A stretch of DNA of 49,263 bases, taken from Bacteroidales bacterium. Its GTDB lineage: Bacteria > Bacteroidota > Bacteroidia > Bacteroidales > UBA932. The translations under genes and the position numbers were made by a program. The stretch is taken from assembly GCA_016288775.1 (NCBI GenBank), contig JAEELG010000002.1:1-49263 (forward strand). Reading direction: 5' to 3'. This document shows, piece after piece, positions 1 to 9,025 of the stretch (position 1 is the stretch's first letter; every line of letters starts with the position of its first letter). The notes below the pieces were generated by a model. The model had not been told where the DNA came from. It was given only the letters and a program-made list of their open reading frames with translations, and ran no database searches.

Positions 1-2292
1 CGAGTTGACCACCTTGCGCACGGCCTGCAGCATTTCTGTCGGCGGCACCGGCTTCACTCCGGCGGGCAGCCCGGAAACGAACGGGCAGGCGTTGCAGTTT
101 ATGTACACCGTCATGCGTTCGGCGGGCAGCAGGTCGGCGTAAGCCCGCACGCTGAAATAAACGCCCCTGGGCGCCATTTCGCGGGCGAGTTCGGCCTCCA
201 GCACGGTGCACGCCAGCCGCAGACGCGTATTTCCCTCGGGACCGAAGGGATACTTGGCGCTCAGCGAAACGCTTACCCCGCGGTCGCGCCAGCCGCCGGA
301 AGCGGTAGTGGTGGTCCAGCACTTGCGCAGCGGGTAGTCGTACCTCGGACGCACAACCCTCTGCTGCCCGGTGCGGAAATCTCCCAGGCTGTGGGTGAGA
401 AGCTTGAGCGTCGCGTCCTCGTCGAGGTCGCCGATCAGCACGATCAGGCCGTTCTTCATGGCGCCGCCCTTCTGCTGCAGATACTCGGCCATGCGCACGG
501 CGAAATCTTCCGAAGGAATCTCCGGCATGCTGCCTGCGGCGAACGCGTAGCGGGGGCACATGGTGCTGTCAAGAATGGCGCGGGTGCCTTCTGCGGAGTA
601 CTTGTCGCGCACCATCCGCACTGCCTTCTCGGCGCGATAGCGGCCGTATGCTTCTGTATCCGCCTCCGCAGTGCCCGCCACCGACAGCATGGTCTTGACC
701 ACCAGGCTCAGCGCGGAACTCGGGGCGGCGCCGGAAAAGCGCACGTCGGACAGCGAAATCTCCGGCTGCATCGACACTCCGTTCATGGCGAGCAGGTCTG
801 CCAGATGCGATCCGCTCATGCCAGCCGCCTTGCACAGCGGCAGCACCTCACCGGCGAACGCGGCCTCGGAGCCCTTGAGCCCCGGAATCTCGTTCAGGCC
901 GCCCTTAACCATGAATCCGTAACGGAACGAGCCCTTGGTGTCGGTCTTCTTGAAAACCACGTTCATGCCGTTGGAGAAGGTCCACATCTTGCCGCCGGTG
1001 AAAGCGTCGGTGGCGGTGCTCTTGAGCTTCACCTTGCGGCGCGGGCTTGCCAGATTAAGGGTGTCCGACTGCACCGGGATATCGGCAACGGAGCTGCAGC
1101 CGCGTTTCCAGCCTTCGGCGAAGGCGGCGGCGACGCTGTCGCGCACGGGCTTGACAGGTGCGCCAACGGCGAGGCGGAGATTGCGCTGCGGCGCTATGAG
1201 TGCGGAGATATAGCGGTTGAGGAGCTCCCGTTCGCGGTTCTCGTCGAGTTTCTTGCCCGAGAATGGTGCGCTCAGAGTGGCGTATGATGCCAGATTTGAC
1301 CCGTACAGATAATTGGCCACGCACTTGTCAACGTAGTCCGTGTTGGTCATGCGGTGACTCCCCTGCTCGCGTGCCGCGACGCCGCTCACCATGCCGCGTG
1401 CGAACACGGTCTCGCTGAGCGTAGCGCCGTCTTCGTCAAGAGCCGAAAGTACGCCCGCAACCACCCCCAGGGCCTCTTTCAGCAGTGTGGGATCGGTCTG
1501 TACGGAAATCCTGACGGACTCGTCGCCGGCTGTATCGTCGCTGCCCAGATAGCGGACGCGGTAGCTTGCAAGAGGGATTCCGGCATCGGCGAAAGCCGCA
1601 CGCATCCTGCGCTCGGTGATGATGTCCATTTCCGTTGCCAGTATGCGGCTCATCACCGGCTGCACGGTGTTCATCAGCTCCCTGTCGGTGCGGGGCGAGC
1701 GGTAGGAAACGTCGATCGTGCCGACGGGATTGGTCAGAGTGACCACCTCGGCCTCGTCCTGCCTGCGCCAGCTGTACTGCCAGGTATTTTCAGGCGTCTC
1801 GCGCTGCGAAATCGTCATCGAGAGTATCCTCATGCGCTCCTGGGTGGAGGCGATGTCGATGTCGCCGCTCACCGCGAGAGCCTGACCGTAGCGCCACGAG
1901 CGCGCGATGTCGAAGAGCAGCAGAAGCATGGAGTCGGATACCTCGGAGCGGGACACCGGCACACCGGCGAAGCGGTAGGTGGTGGCGTCGCGCAGATGGC
2001 GTATGAAGCCGTTCCTGTCGTAGCGCACCGAGTGCGCGGCCAGGAATTCGTATGGTTTGCGGGTGGTGAAATGTGGCAGGTCCACCAGATCCTTCCGAGG
2101 CTCGGCGCTGTCGTGCCGGTGCGGCTGCACCAGGGCGAAGTCGGCGAACCCCGGAGTCCCGGTGTTCTTTACCAGATAATAGCTTATCCCGTTGGGAAGG
2201 GTACCGGTGGTGTATTCCGGAGCCTTGGCCAATTCAGGAAGGCCCTGGGCCCGGACACTGCCACTGAGCAGCAGCCCGGCCGCCAGGGCCAT
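1..2292 (-). CDS. M16-family (insulinase-like) peptidase homologue, probably inactive; C-terminus off the window
   Basis: An uninterrupted minus-strand frame runs from an N-terminal signal peptide (ALAAGLLLSGSVRAQG) through 764 visible codons to the window edge, so the C-terminus is missing. The start of the mature part (YTTGTLPNGISYYLVKN) is typical of secreted Bacteroidetes M16 zinc peptidases, and later stretches (FTGGKMWTFSNGMNVVFKK; LIVLIGDLDED) look like the repeated M16 fold. The expected HxxEH zinc motif is absent: the equivalent region reads LVDLPHFTTRKPYEFLAAH. Many M16 proteins work as active/inactive pairs, so this could be the structural partner of an active subunit elsewhere. 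I chose ATG at 2292 because a -7 promoter box lies at 2324-2331; an in-frame GTG at 2319 would fall at about the predicted transcript start. Family assignment is fairly sure; inactivity is inferred from the missing motif. Confidence 0.75.
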   Translation of the reverse strand, partial: MALAAGLLLSGSVRAQGLPELAKAPEYTTGTLPNGISYYLVKNTGTPGFADFALVQPHRHDSAEPRKDLVDLPHFTTRKPYEFLAAHSVRYDRNGFIRHLRDATTYRFAGVPVSRSEVSDSMLLLLFDIARSWRYGQALAVSGDIDIASTQERMRILSMTISQRETPENTWQYSWRRQDEAEVVTLTNPVGTIDVSYRSPRTDRELMNTVQPVMSRILATEMDIITERRMRAAFADAGIPLASYRVRYLGSDDTAGDESVRISVQTDPTLLKEALGVVAGVLSALDEDGATLSETVFARGMVSGVAAREQGSHRMTNTDYVDKCVANYLYGSNLASYATLSAPFSGKKLDENRERELLNRYISALIAPQRNLRLAVGAPVKPVRDSVAAAFAEGWKRGCSSVADIPVQSDTLNLASPRRKVKLKSTATDAFTGGKMWTFSNGMNVVFKKTDTKGSFRYGFMVKGGLNEIPGLKGSEAAFAGEVLPLCKAAGMSGSHLADLLAMNGVSMQPEISLSDVRFSGAAPSSALSLVVKTMLSVAGTAEADTEAYGRYRAEKAVRMVRDKYSAEGTRAILDSTMCPRYAFAAGSMPEIPSEDFAVRMAEYLQQKGGAMKNGLIVLIGDLDEDATLKLLTHSLGDFRTGQQRVVRPRYDYPLRKCWTTTTASGGWRDRGVSVSLSAKYPFGPEGNTRLRLACTVLEAELAREMAPRGVYFSVRAYADLLPAERMTVYINCNACPFVSGLPAGVKPVPPTEMLQAVRKVVNS

Positions 2293-2323
2293 AAGGTATA
2301 TTGCTCGCAATGCTTTCACATTG

Positions 2324-2331
2324 CAAAGATA
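2324..2331 (-). promoter_or_regulatory. Predicted -7 promoter box before the M16 homologue
   Basis: On the minus strand the sequence reads TATCTTTG, an exact match to the Bacteroidetes -7 consensus TAnnTTTG. It lies just past the aspA stop codon, so the M16 gene may be transcribed separately from aspA. No clear -33 TTTG is seen at the expected distance. Confidence 0.45.
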
Positions 2332-2334
2332 GTA

Positions 2335-3747
2335 TTATTTAATGAATTCGTGCGATGCGGTCATGGCCTTTGGGTCAAGCGCTTCGTCGAGCTTCTCCTT
2401 GGTCATGTAGCCGTGCTCGAGCACCAGGTCGTACACGCTGCGGCCTGTCTCCAGGGCTTCCTTGGCCACCTTCGTGGAGGCCTTGTAGCCGATGTAGGGG
2501 TTGAGCGCGGTGACGATTCCGATGGAATTCTTGACCATCTCGTAGCAGTGGTCGGCGTTCACGGTGATACCGTCGATGCAGCGGGTGCGGAGGGTGTCCA
2601 TCACGTTGCGGAGCCAGGTCTGGCTCTCAAGGATTGACTGGACGATCACGGGCTCCATCACGTTGAGCTGCAGCTGGCCGGCTTCGGCGGCGAAGGCTAC
2701 GGTGGTGTCGTTGCCTATCACCTTGAAACACACCTGGTTGGTGACTTCGGGGATAACCGGGTTCACCTTGCCGGGCATGATGGAGGAACCGGGAGCCATA
2801 GGCGGCAGGTTGATTTCGTGCAGGCCGCAGCGGGGACCGGAAGCCATGAGGCGCAGGTCGTTGCAAATCTTGGAGAGCTTGACGGCCAGGCGCTTCAGGG
2901 CGGCGGAATAGCTCACGTACGCGCCTGTGTCGGGGGTTGCCTCCACCAGGTCGGGAGCCTTCTCGAAGGTGTCGCCGCTGAACTCGGAGAGGCGCTTGGT
3001 GCACAGCTCCGCGAAGCCGGGAACGGCGTTGAGGCCCGTTCCGATGGCGGTTCCGCCCATGTTTATCTCCTTGAGCAGCACAACGTTGCGCTCGAGGTTG
3101 GCAATCTCCTCCTCGAGGTTGTTGGCGAAGGCGTTGAACTCCTGGCCGGAGGTCATGGGAACGGCGTCCTGCAGCTGCGTGCGTCCCATCTTGATGATAT
3201 CGTTGAACTCTTCGCCCTTGGCGCGGAAGCTGGAGATGAGGGCCTTCAGGGAGGCCACCAGGTGCTTGTTCATGCGCACGAAGGTATAGCGGAATGCGGT
3301 GGGATACGCGTCGTTGGTGGACTGTGCGCAGTTCACGTGGTCGTTGGGGGAGCAGTATTGATATTCGCCCTTCTTGTGCCCCATGAGTTCGAGTGCGCGG
3401 TTGGCGATGACTTCGTTGGCGTTCATGTTCACGGAGGTGCCGGCGCCGCCCTGCATCATGTCCACGGGGAACTGGTCCCAGAGCTTGCCGTCCACGATTT
3501 CCTGGCAGGCGGCCACGATGGCGTCGCCGATCTTGCGGTCAAGCACGCCGAGTTCGGCGTTGGCGCTGGCGGCGGCCATTTTCACGTATGCCATCGCTAT
3601 GATGTACTCCGGATAGTGGCACATGCGGGTGGTTGAAATCCTGTAGTTTTCGAGAGCCCTCTGGGTCTGGACTCCGTAGTAAGCGTCGGCGGGAACCTTG
3701 AGTTCGCCGAGAAGGTCGCTTTCGACCCTGAATTTGGTTTCAGACAT
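2335..3747 (-). CDS. aspA: Aspartate ammonia-lyase
   Basis: This 470-residue protein is a full-length member of the fumarase/aspartase superfamily and would deaminate L-aspartate to fumarate and ammonia in the cytoplasm. The signature loop GSSIMPGKVNP lies near residue 320 and carries the catalytic serine. The conserved blocks MQGGAGTSVNMNANEVIANR and SPNDHVNCAQSTND are also present, as is a C-terminal fumarase C-type region (GYMTKEKLDEALDP). The MQGGAGTS form and the overall length favour aspartase over class II fumarase, though close paralogues are hard to separate by eye. In anaerobic Bacteroidales the fumarate can feed fumarate respiration. A -7 box at 3769-3776 precedes the gene. Confidence 0.9.
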   Translation of the reverse strand: MSETKFRVESDLLGELKVPADAYYGVQTQRALENYRISTTRMCHYPEYIIAMAYVKMAAASANAELGVLDRKIGDAIVAACQEIVDGKLWDQFPVDMMQGGAGTSVNMNANEVIANRALELMGHKKGEYQYCSPNDHVNCAQSTNDAYPTAFRYTFVRMNKHLVASLKALISSFRAKGEEFNDIIKMGRTQLQDAVPMTSGQEFNAFANNLEEEIANLERNVVLLKEINMGGTAIGTGLNAVPGFAELCTKRLSEFSGDTFEKAPDLVEATPDTGAYVSYSAALKRLAVKLSKICNDLRLMASGPRCGLHEINLPPMAPGSSIMPGKVNPVIPEVTNQVCFKVIGNDTTVAFAAEAGQLQLNVMEPVIVQSILESQTWLRNVMDTLRTRCIDGITVNADHCYEMVKNSIGIVTALNPYIGYKASTKVAKEALETGRSVYDLVLEHGYMTKEKLDEALDPKAMTASHEFIK

Positions 3748-3768
3748 ATAGTAATAGTGCTAGATGTA

Positions 3769-3776
3769 CAAAGATA
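3769..3776 (-). promoter_or_regulatory. Predicted -7 promoter box for aspA
   Basis: Minus-strand TATCTTTG matches TAnnTTTG about 22 bases upstream of the aspA start codon. No convincing -33 element at the ideal distance. Confidence 0.45.
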
Positions 3777-3810
3777 GCAACTTTGGCACGCAAAATGTAA
3801 TAAATTTTGC

Positions 3811-3818
3811 TAAATTTG
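3811..3818 (+). promoter_or_regulatory. Predicted -7 promoter box for the TPR gene
   Basis: TAAATTTG matches TAnnTTTG about 28 bases before the ATG at 3847. It is divergent from the aspA box in the same 99-base intergenic region. The -33 element is not clear. Confidence 0.4.
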
Positions 3819-3846
3819 TCGTTCGAATCTAAAAACGTTTGTAGAG

Positions 3847-4773
3847 ATGAAAAAGATTTTAGTTTCCCTCGCAGCGCTTTTCGCCGCTGCAACCATGCTT
3901 TCCGCCCAGAATATGGCGGATGCCACCGAGACTGCAAAGCTCGCCAACGAGGCCCTCGGCGAAGGCAACTACGCTACCGCGCTTGCCGGTTTCCAGGAGG
4001 CTCTCAAGATGGCAGAGGCCTGCGGTGACGAAGGTCTGGAGCTTGTGGCGACCTGCAAGGACATCATCCCCAAGACCATGAATGCAATCGCCAAGAGTCT
4101 GCTCAACGATAAGAACTACGACGAGGCTATCGCCAAGTTCCTCGAGACTGCGGCCATTGCAAAAGAATACGGTGACGAGGAACTCGCCGCCAAGGCAGAA
4201 GGCCTTATCCCTCAGATTTACAGCCAGAAGGGTAGCGCCCTGCTCAATGCCAAAGACTTCGACGGTGCAGTCGAGGCCTTCGACAAGGTGCTTGCCGCAG
4301 AGCCCGAAAACGGCACCATCGCCTTCAAGAAGGGCGAGGCCCTGAGGAGCGCCGGTAAGATGGCCGAGGCAGTCGAGGCTTACAAGCTCGCCGCCGCCAA
4401 CGGACAGGAGAAAAACGCCAACACCCGCCTGGGCTCCATCTATCTGACCAACGCCCAGAACGAGCTCAAGGCCAAGAAGTTCGCCGACGCCGTGAAGGAC
4501 GCCCTCGAGAGCTACGAGTACAACCAGAATCCTTCCGCTTACTACATTGCGGGCATGGCTTCCCAGTATGCAGGCAAGAACAACGACGCCATCAAGTACT
4601 TCGAGCAGTACCTCGATGCCGCCCCTACCGCAAAGAACGCGGGCCAGGTGGCTTACACCGTCGGCGCCCTGTACCAGAACGCCAAGAACACCGCCAAGGC
4701 CAAGGAGTTCTACACCAAGGCATCGTCCCTTGGTTACGCCGATGCCCAGAAGGCCCTCAGCGCACTCAAGTAA
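3847..4773 (+). CDS. Secreted tetratricopeptide-repeat protein
   Basis: This is a 308-residue protein with a Sec signal peptide (MKKILVSLAALFAAATMLSAQ) followed almost entirely by TPR-like helical repeats, for example YDEAIAKFLETAAIAKEYGD, FDGAVEAFDKVLAAEPENGT and NDAIKYFEQYLDAAP. TPR arrays are protein-interaction scaffolds; no enzymatic domain is visible. The predicted location is periplasm or outer membrane. The stop codon is one base before the ATG of the U32 gene, so the two are probably co-transcribed, although a functional link is not obvious. Codon use is strongly biased to GC-ending codons, which suggests good expression. The specific role is unknown. Confidence 0.8.
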   Translation: MKKILVSLAALFAAATMLSAQNMADATETAKLANEALGEGNYATALAGFQEALKMAEACGDEGLELVATCKDIIPKTMNAIAKSLLNDKNYDEAIAKFLETAAIAKEYGDEELAAKAEGLIPQIYSQKGSALLNAKDFDGAVEAFDKVLAAEPENGTIAFKKGEALRSAGKMAEAVEAYKLAAANGQEKNANTRLGSIYLTNAQNELKAKKFADAVKDALESYEYNQNPSAYYIAGMASQYAGKNNDAIKYFEQYLDAAPTAKNAGQVAYTVGALYQNAKNTAKAKEFYTKASSLGYADAQKALSALK

Positions 4774-4774
4774 C

Positions 4775-6571
4775 ATGACCGCCCTCGAGCTGTTGGCTCC
4801 GGCGAAAGACAAAAACGTCGGCATCGCGGCAATCGACTGCGGTGCCGACGCCGTTTACATAGCTGGCCCCGCGTGGGGCAACCGCAAGGCAGCCGGCAAC
4901 AGCATGGAAGATATCGCCGAACTGTGTGAGTACGCCCACCGGTTCGGCGTGCGCATTTTCCTCACCGTCAACACTTTGATCTACGACGACGAGTGGGACG
5001 CGGTGCATTCCATGATGCTGGAGGCGCAGGATGCCGGCGTGGACGCGTTCATCTTCCGCGAGGAGCGGCTGCTGACGTGGCCCGACATCCGCGTGCCCAT
5101 GCACGCCTCCACCCAGTGCTCCATCCGCAGCGTGGCGCAGGCGAAGCACTTCGACGAGCTGGGCTGCGCCCGCATCATCCTGGAGCGCGGGATTTCGCTC
5201 GCCGAGGTTCGCGAAATCTGCGCCGCCGTGAGTTGCGAGGTGGAATTCTTCGTTCACGGCGCGCTATGCGTGTGCTACAGCGGCGAATGCCGGCTCTCGG
5301 AGTACCTCGACGGGCGCAGCGCCGACCGTGGCGAGTGCATACAGGCCTGCAGGTCGTTGTATGACCTGGTTGATGCTGACGGGCGTGTGCTGGTTCACGA
5401 CAAGGCGCTTCTGTCGCTGCGCGACTTCAAGCTGCTCGACCGCCTGGAGGAACTGGCGGACGCTGGCGTGAGCTCATTCAAGATCGAGGGGCGCCTCAAG
5501 AACGCGTCATACGTGAAGAACGTGGTGCGAGAGTACAGCTTGGCGCTTGACTCGCTCGTGGCGCGCTACCCGGACCGATACTGCCGTGCCTCTTTCGGGC
5601 ACGTGAGCGGCGGCTTCGCGCCCGACTCCGACAAGACCTTCAATCGCGGCTACACCCAGTGGTGGCTTGACGGCAAGCGCGGCCCCTGGTCGTCGATGGA
5701 CGCTCCAAAGGCCATGGGTGAGTACGTCGGCGAAGTTGCGTCCGTGCGGCCCGAAGCCGGCGGCTCGCTGCGCGTCGCCGTGCGCCCCGCAAACCCCGGC
5801 GTCACGTTCGCGAACGGCGACGGATTCGCTTTCGTGAGCCGCTCCGGCGCCATTATCGGCTTCCGTGGCGACCGCTGCGATTCTACCATTATATATATAT
5901 ATAAGAAGGTAGAGGGCCTCAAGCCCGGCGTGCGGCTCTACCGCAACGTGAACGCCGCCTTCGAGCGCGAAATAGAGGCCCGCAGTCCTCGCCGCGAGAT
6001 TTCCGTCGACGTGGACGTACGCGTAAACGGCTCGTTCGTAATCGAACTCACCGCCACCGCCGAGGACGGCCGCACCGTCACGAGCCGCTTCAACGCCGAT
6101 GTCGAGAAGGCGGAGAACCGCGAGCGCGCCGAATCCATGCTCCGCGAGCAGCTCTCCAAGCGCTCCGGCGCCTATTCCTTCAGCGTGCGCTCGCTGGATG
6201 CCACCGGCGCACTCCCGCTCCTCAGCGCCTCCACCATCAATTCCATGCGCCGCCTCCTGGCAGATGATCTGTCTTCTCTGCCCCTCGCTCAGCGTGATGT
6301 GCAAACCCCTGAAAATCAGCCTCTTGCCGGAAATCGATTACATCAAAATGCGCAATCGGTTTTAAGCAAAACATTGAAGGGCAATGACTTGTGCAGCACG
6401 GGGGAGAGCCTTATGCGGACCAGATACTGTATAAAGTTCGAGCTGGGGATGTGCCCGCGGTACCAGAAGGCGCCGCAGACGGGTCCGTTGTATCTGATAA
6501 ACAACGGGCGCCGTCTAGCCCTTGGCTTCGACTGCGCCCGCTGTGAAATGACGGTGAATAAGACTACTTAG
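4775..6571 (+). CDS. U32-family protein (TrhP/RlhA-like RNA hydroxylation)
   Basis: This 598-residue cytosolic protein begins MTALELLAPAKDKNVGIAAI, the classic U32 N-terminus, with the pattern GADAVYIAG just after. Four cysteines at residues 165, 172, 188 and 192 (in CVCYSGEC and GECIQAC) match the iron-sulfur cluster ligands of the family. The phrase SSFKIEGRLKN near residue 235 is also diagnostic. Although named peptidases, E. coli members hydroxylate tRNA (TrhP) or 23S rRNA C2501 (RlhA), using prephenate-linked chemistry. Which RNA is modified here cannot be told from sequence. I chose ATG 4775 because the upstream extension of the frame lies inside the TPR gene. The last 8 bases overlap the convergent gene ending at 6564. 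Confidence 0.85.
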   Translation: MTALELLAPAKDKNVGIAAIDCGADAVYIAGPAWGNRKAAGNSMEDIAELCEYAHRFGVRIFLTVNTLIYDDEWDAVHSMMLEAQDAGVDAFIFREERLLTWPDIRVPMHASTQCSIRSVAQAKHFDELGCARIILERGISLAEVREICAAVSCEVEFFVHGALCVCYSGECRLSEYLDGRSADRGECIQACRSLYDLVDADGRVLVHDKALLSLRDFKLLDRLEELADAGVSSFKIEGRLKNASYVKNVVREYSLALDSLVARYPDRYCRASFGHVSGGFAPDSDKTFNRGYTQWWLDGKRGPWSSMDAPKAMGEYVGEVASVRPEAGGSLRVAVRPANPGVTFANGDGFAFVSRSGAIIGFRGDRCDSTIIYIYKKVEGLKPGVRLYRNVNAAFEREIEARSPRREISVDVDVRVNGSFVIELTATAEDGRTVTSRFNADVEKAENRERAESMLREQLSKRSGAYSFSVRSLDATGALPLLSASTINSMRRLLADDLSSLPLAQRDVQTPENQPLAGNRLHQNAQSVLSKTLKGNDLCSTGESLMRTRYCIKFELGMCPRYQKAPQTGPLYLINNGRRLALGFDCARCEMTVNKTT

Positions 6572-7202
6572 ACACCTTCACAAGTTCCTTTTCGCTCACA
6601 ACGCGGCCCTTCTTGTCCTTGGTGACCACTTTCACGTCGCCGATGCCCTTTGCGAGCCACTGCTCCGTGTGGTTCTGTGCCTTCAGGCCCATCACCTTGT
6701 CGGTGGTGTCGTACTCAAGGCACCAGCAGTCGAATTCGCCAGCTTCTACGGTGATCTTCTCGTGCTTGGTGAAGCGTACCTTGCTGTAGTCGCTGGTGAG
6801 CATCAGGCTCTCGATGGTTACTGAGCAGTCGCCCAGGTCGGCGCCGATCACGGGATTCTCGGGCAGGATAGGGGAGTTGCCCTTTGCGGTCACGCCCTCG
6901 CCGAACTGGCCGAGCGAAGCGTTGATGTCGGTGTGGAAGAGGCCGCCCTCGGTCCAGACCTTGCATCCGGCCATGGAGGCCACGCCGGGCATCACAACGT
7001 CGAAGGTGATGGTGGTCTTGCCGCCGGCGACAGCCTTGTCCTTAACGACATACTGGTACTGGCCGCCATCCACTACGCCCTTTGCGTCTTTACGGATGTA
7101 ATCGAGTTTGGTGCCTGCCTCGCCGCAGAACCAGGTGTCCTGCGCGGATGCGCCCGCGCACAGCGCACAAAGCGCCATAAGAGTCAAAAACAAACGTTTC
7201 AT
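6564..7202 (-). CDS. TapB/DUF3108-like secreted protein
   Basis: A 212-residue protein with a clear signal peptide (MKRLFLTLMALCALCAGASAQ). The mature part is a predicted beta-rich domain with the pattern KLDYIRKDAKG ... YQYVVKDKAVAGGKTTITFDV ... FDCWCLEYDTTDKVMG ... TEQWLAKGIGDVKVVTKDKKG, which resembles the TapB/DUF3108 family of envelope proteins. The alternating charged strands and the terminal 'ewyapgiGdVK' type motif are the basis for that call. Function is not known. It overlaps the U32 gene tail to tail by 8 bases, and 66 AT-rich bases separate it from the response-regulator operon upstream. Confidence 0.6.
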   Translation of the reverse strand: MKRLFLTLMALCALCAGASAQDTWFCGEAGTKLDYIRKDAKGVVDGGQYQYVVKDKAVAGGKTTITFDVVMPGVASMAGCKVWTEGGLFHTDINASLGQFGEGVTAKGNSPILPENPVIGADLGDCSVTIESLMLTSDYSKVRFTKHEKITVEAGEFDCWCLEYDTTDKVMGLKAQNHTEQWLAKGIGDVKVVTKDKKGRVVSEKELVKVSK

Positions 7203-7268
7203 ATTTCAGTTGAATAATATTCCGAGCGCTAATATAAGCTTTTTTCGGAGAACAGGCAAAAAGGGTGC

Positions 7269-7667
7269 CTATTTGCGCATCGCCTCCACGAGCTGGAGTT
7301 GGGTGGATACGCTGTTTACCAGCTTCTCGAGAATTATCGGCTTGGTAATGAAATCGTTGGCTCCAAGATTGTAGCCCTTGACCACGTCTTCGGTGCTGTT
7401 GAGCGCAGTTAGGATAATCACGCGGATATCGGCTGTCATGGGGTTGGAGCGGATGAGCTTGAGCACCTCGAAACCGTCGATTCCGGGCATCATGATGTCC
7501 AGAAGGATAAGGTCGGGCTTCTTTTTCACCACTTCCTCCACCGCGCGCTTGCCGTTTTCCGCCGTGCGCACAGTGAATTTGAAGCGCGACAGCATTTTGG
7601 TCACAAGCATAAGGTTGAGGGGCACGTCGTCGACTGCCAGCACGTTGAATTTGCTGAAATCCGTCAT
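7269..7667 (-). CDS. Single-domain response regulator (CheY-like)
   Basis: A 132-residue stand-alone receiver domain. Acidic pocket residues D13 and D14, the phosphoacceptor D57 (in LILLDIMMPG), a conserved switch threonine (ILTALNS) and a lysine in ITKPI are all present, so it should be phosphorylatable. There is no output domain. It is the last gene of a three-gene operon, overlapping the AraC-type regulator by 4 bases, with ATG at 7667 favoured by that coupling. It is closely similar to the receiver at 28353-28778 (shared VDD-PLNL-LV-KMLSRF-F and GYNLGANDFI-KPII-EKL), so the two are paralogues on either side of pilus locus 1. The partner kinase is not fused; the kinase at 28876 is one candidate. 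Confidence 0.85.
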   Translation of the reverse strand: MTDFSKFNVLAVDDVPLNLMLVTKMLSRFKFTVRTAENGKRAVEEVVKKKPDLILLDIMMPGIDGFEVLKLIRSNPMTADIRVIILTALNSTEDVVKGYNLGANDFITKPIILEKLVNSVSTQLQLVEAMRK

Positions 7668-9025
7668 TTCTTGGTTTGATGCTCGGCGCGCTCTATGCTG
7701 GCCTTCCAGATATTGGGCGTCATGCCTGTGACTTTCTTGAAAACGTTGTTGAACGACGAAGCGCTCAGAAATCCGCACTTCTCGGCGATTTCCATCTGCT
7801 TGGCGTCGGGATTGGCAAGTATGTACTGCTCGGCGTAATCTACGCGCAAAGTGTTTATAAGCTCGGGGAATCCGACGTTGTAGGCGTTGTTCACCAGCTT
7901 GGATACGTAGGTCTTGTTGGTGCCCATGCGCTCCGCCACGTCGTTCAGGGTGAGGCTGGGCTGCAGGAACAGCTGCTCGTCCATCATCAGCTTCTGGAAC
8001 TTGGGAACCAGGCTGTCTTCCTCCCACGTCTGACCGACTGCGGCGAAGATGTGCTGATTGATTGCCGGCATTTCGGGAGAGTCGAGACCGGACTTCCATT
8101 CTTCGAGGTGCAGGTTTTCTCCGATCTTCTCCTGTGCGCGGAGAAGGGCGTCCTCTTCGGCGTCGTCAAGCAGGGAGTCGAGCATGCGGCTGGTGACCTC
8201 CGCTTTGGTCTTCTCGCCGTAATTGTAGCGCCAGCCGTAAGTTATTTCCGACAGTCGGATAGTACGCTTTGGGCCGAAGAGTGCGACAACACAGAAGCAG
8301 AAGACAAAAATGCTGACGACAAAGGCGAACAAGGCCATCAACCATCCGTGGGTGTTGACGAAGTCCTTGATTATAGGCGTTTTTGCCACAAGGGCGAAGA
8401 AGATGACGGTAATGTCGAAGTACAGGAGCTGACGGGTCTCGATTTCACCGCCCTTGAAGAAAAAGCGCAGTATTGTTCCAAACCTGAAATGCCCCTTTAT
8501 CTTATATACTATTAAATATATGAGTAGCCAGGCTATAAAACCGTAATTGACGATGTGATAGATTCTGAAGGTCGATATGAAGAACACATACAAAGGGGCG
8601 CCCCTGTATGGTTCAAGAGCGCTCCAGCCGTTGGCATAGTAACTGTTAAGTGCAACTGCGAGGTTGTCGGCGCCGACCATGAAAAACAGCATCAGCGAAG
8701 ATGTCAGCAGTGCCACCGGGATAGCTAACCACAGCATCTGCAAGGGATGACGGGTGGAGGTGCCGCTCAGCTTGCGCAGGTACATGATAATCAACGGAAC
8801 CAGACTCGGAGTGGCGAGCTGGGCGACCAGTACAGCTAATATCTGGAACTCGGCGGGGGTTGCTACGTCGGCATAGCAGCCGTCGTAGAACAGGAACATA
8901 GCCAGGACGCCAAGCAGGGCAAACAACTCATTATGGGTATCCGACCTGCAGGCGAAAATGCGATGAGCCACGAACCAGAGGATCGCGGTATACAACGGCA
9001 GGAATATTAATAATGAGCGTATCAA
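7664..9025 (-). CDS. Membrane-anchored AraC-type transcriptional regulator
   Basis: 453 residues. The N-terminal 250 residues hold about six hydrophobic segments (for example MIRSLLIFLPLYTAILWFVA, WLAIPVALLTSSLMLFFMV and WLMALFAFVVSIFVFCFCVV), followed by a linker. The C-terminus is an AraC/XylS DNA-binding domain with two helix-turn-helix units (LTLNDVAERMGTNKTYVSKLVN; MEIAEKCGFLSASSFNNVFKKVTGMTP). This architecture puts a DNA-binding domain directly on the inner membrane. Its start overlaps the stop of the fimbrillin-like gene by 4 bases (ATGA), and its stop overlaps the downstream response regulator, so the three proteins are probably made together. Location next to pilus locus 1 suggests control of that locus; this is inference. 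Confidence 0.85.
   Translation of the reverse strand: MIRSLLIFLPLYTAILWFVAHRIFACRSDTHNELFALLGVLAMFLFYDGCYADVATPAEFQILAVLVAQLATPSLVPLIIMYLRKLSGTSTRHPLQMLWLAIPVALLTSSLMLFFMVGADNLAVALNSYYANGWSALEPYRGAPLYVFFISTFRIYHIVNYGFIAWLLIYLIVYKIKGHFRFGTILRFFFKGGEIETRQLLYFDITVIFFALVAKTPIIKDFVNTHGWLMALFAFVVSIFVFCFCVVALFGPKRTIRLSEITYGWRYNYGEKTKAEVTSRMLDSLLDDAEEDALLRAQEKIGENLHLEEWKSGLDSPEMPAINQHIFAAVGQTWEEDSLVPKFQKLMMDEQLFLQPSLTLNDVAERMGTNKTYVSKLVNNAYNVGFPELINTLRVDYAEQYILANPDAKQMEIAEKCGFLSASSFNNVFKKVTGMTPNIWKASIERAEHQTKK

Noticed and set aside
391..2637. Long plus-strand frames rich in His, Gly and Arg
   Set aside because: They mirror the minus-strand M16 and aspA genes and have no signal, domain or plausible start.
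3859..4824. Minus-strand frame of 321 codons opposite the TPR gene
   Set aside because: The complementary strand of a strongly GC-biased gene; the plus strand has the signal peptide and TPR pattern.
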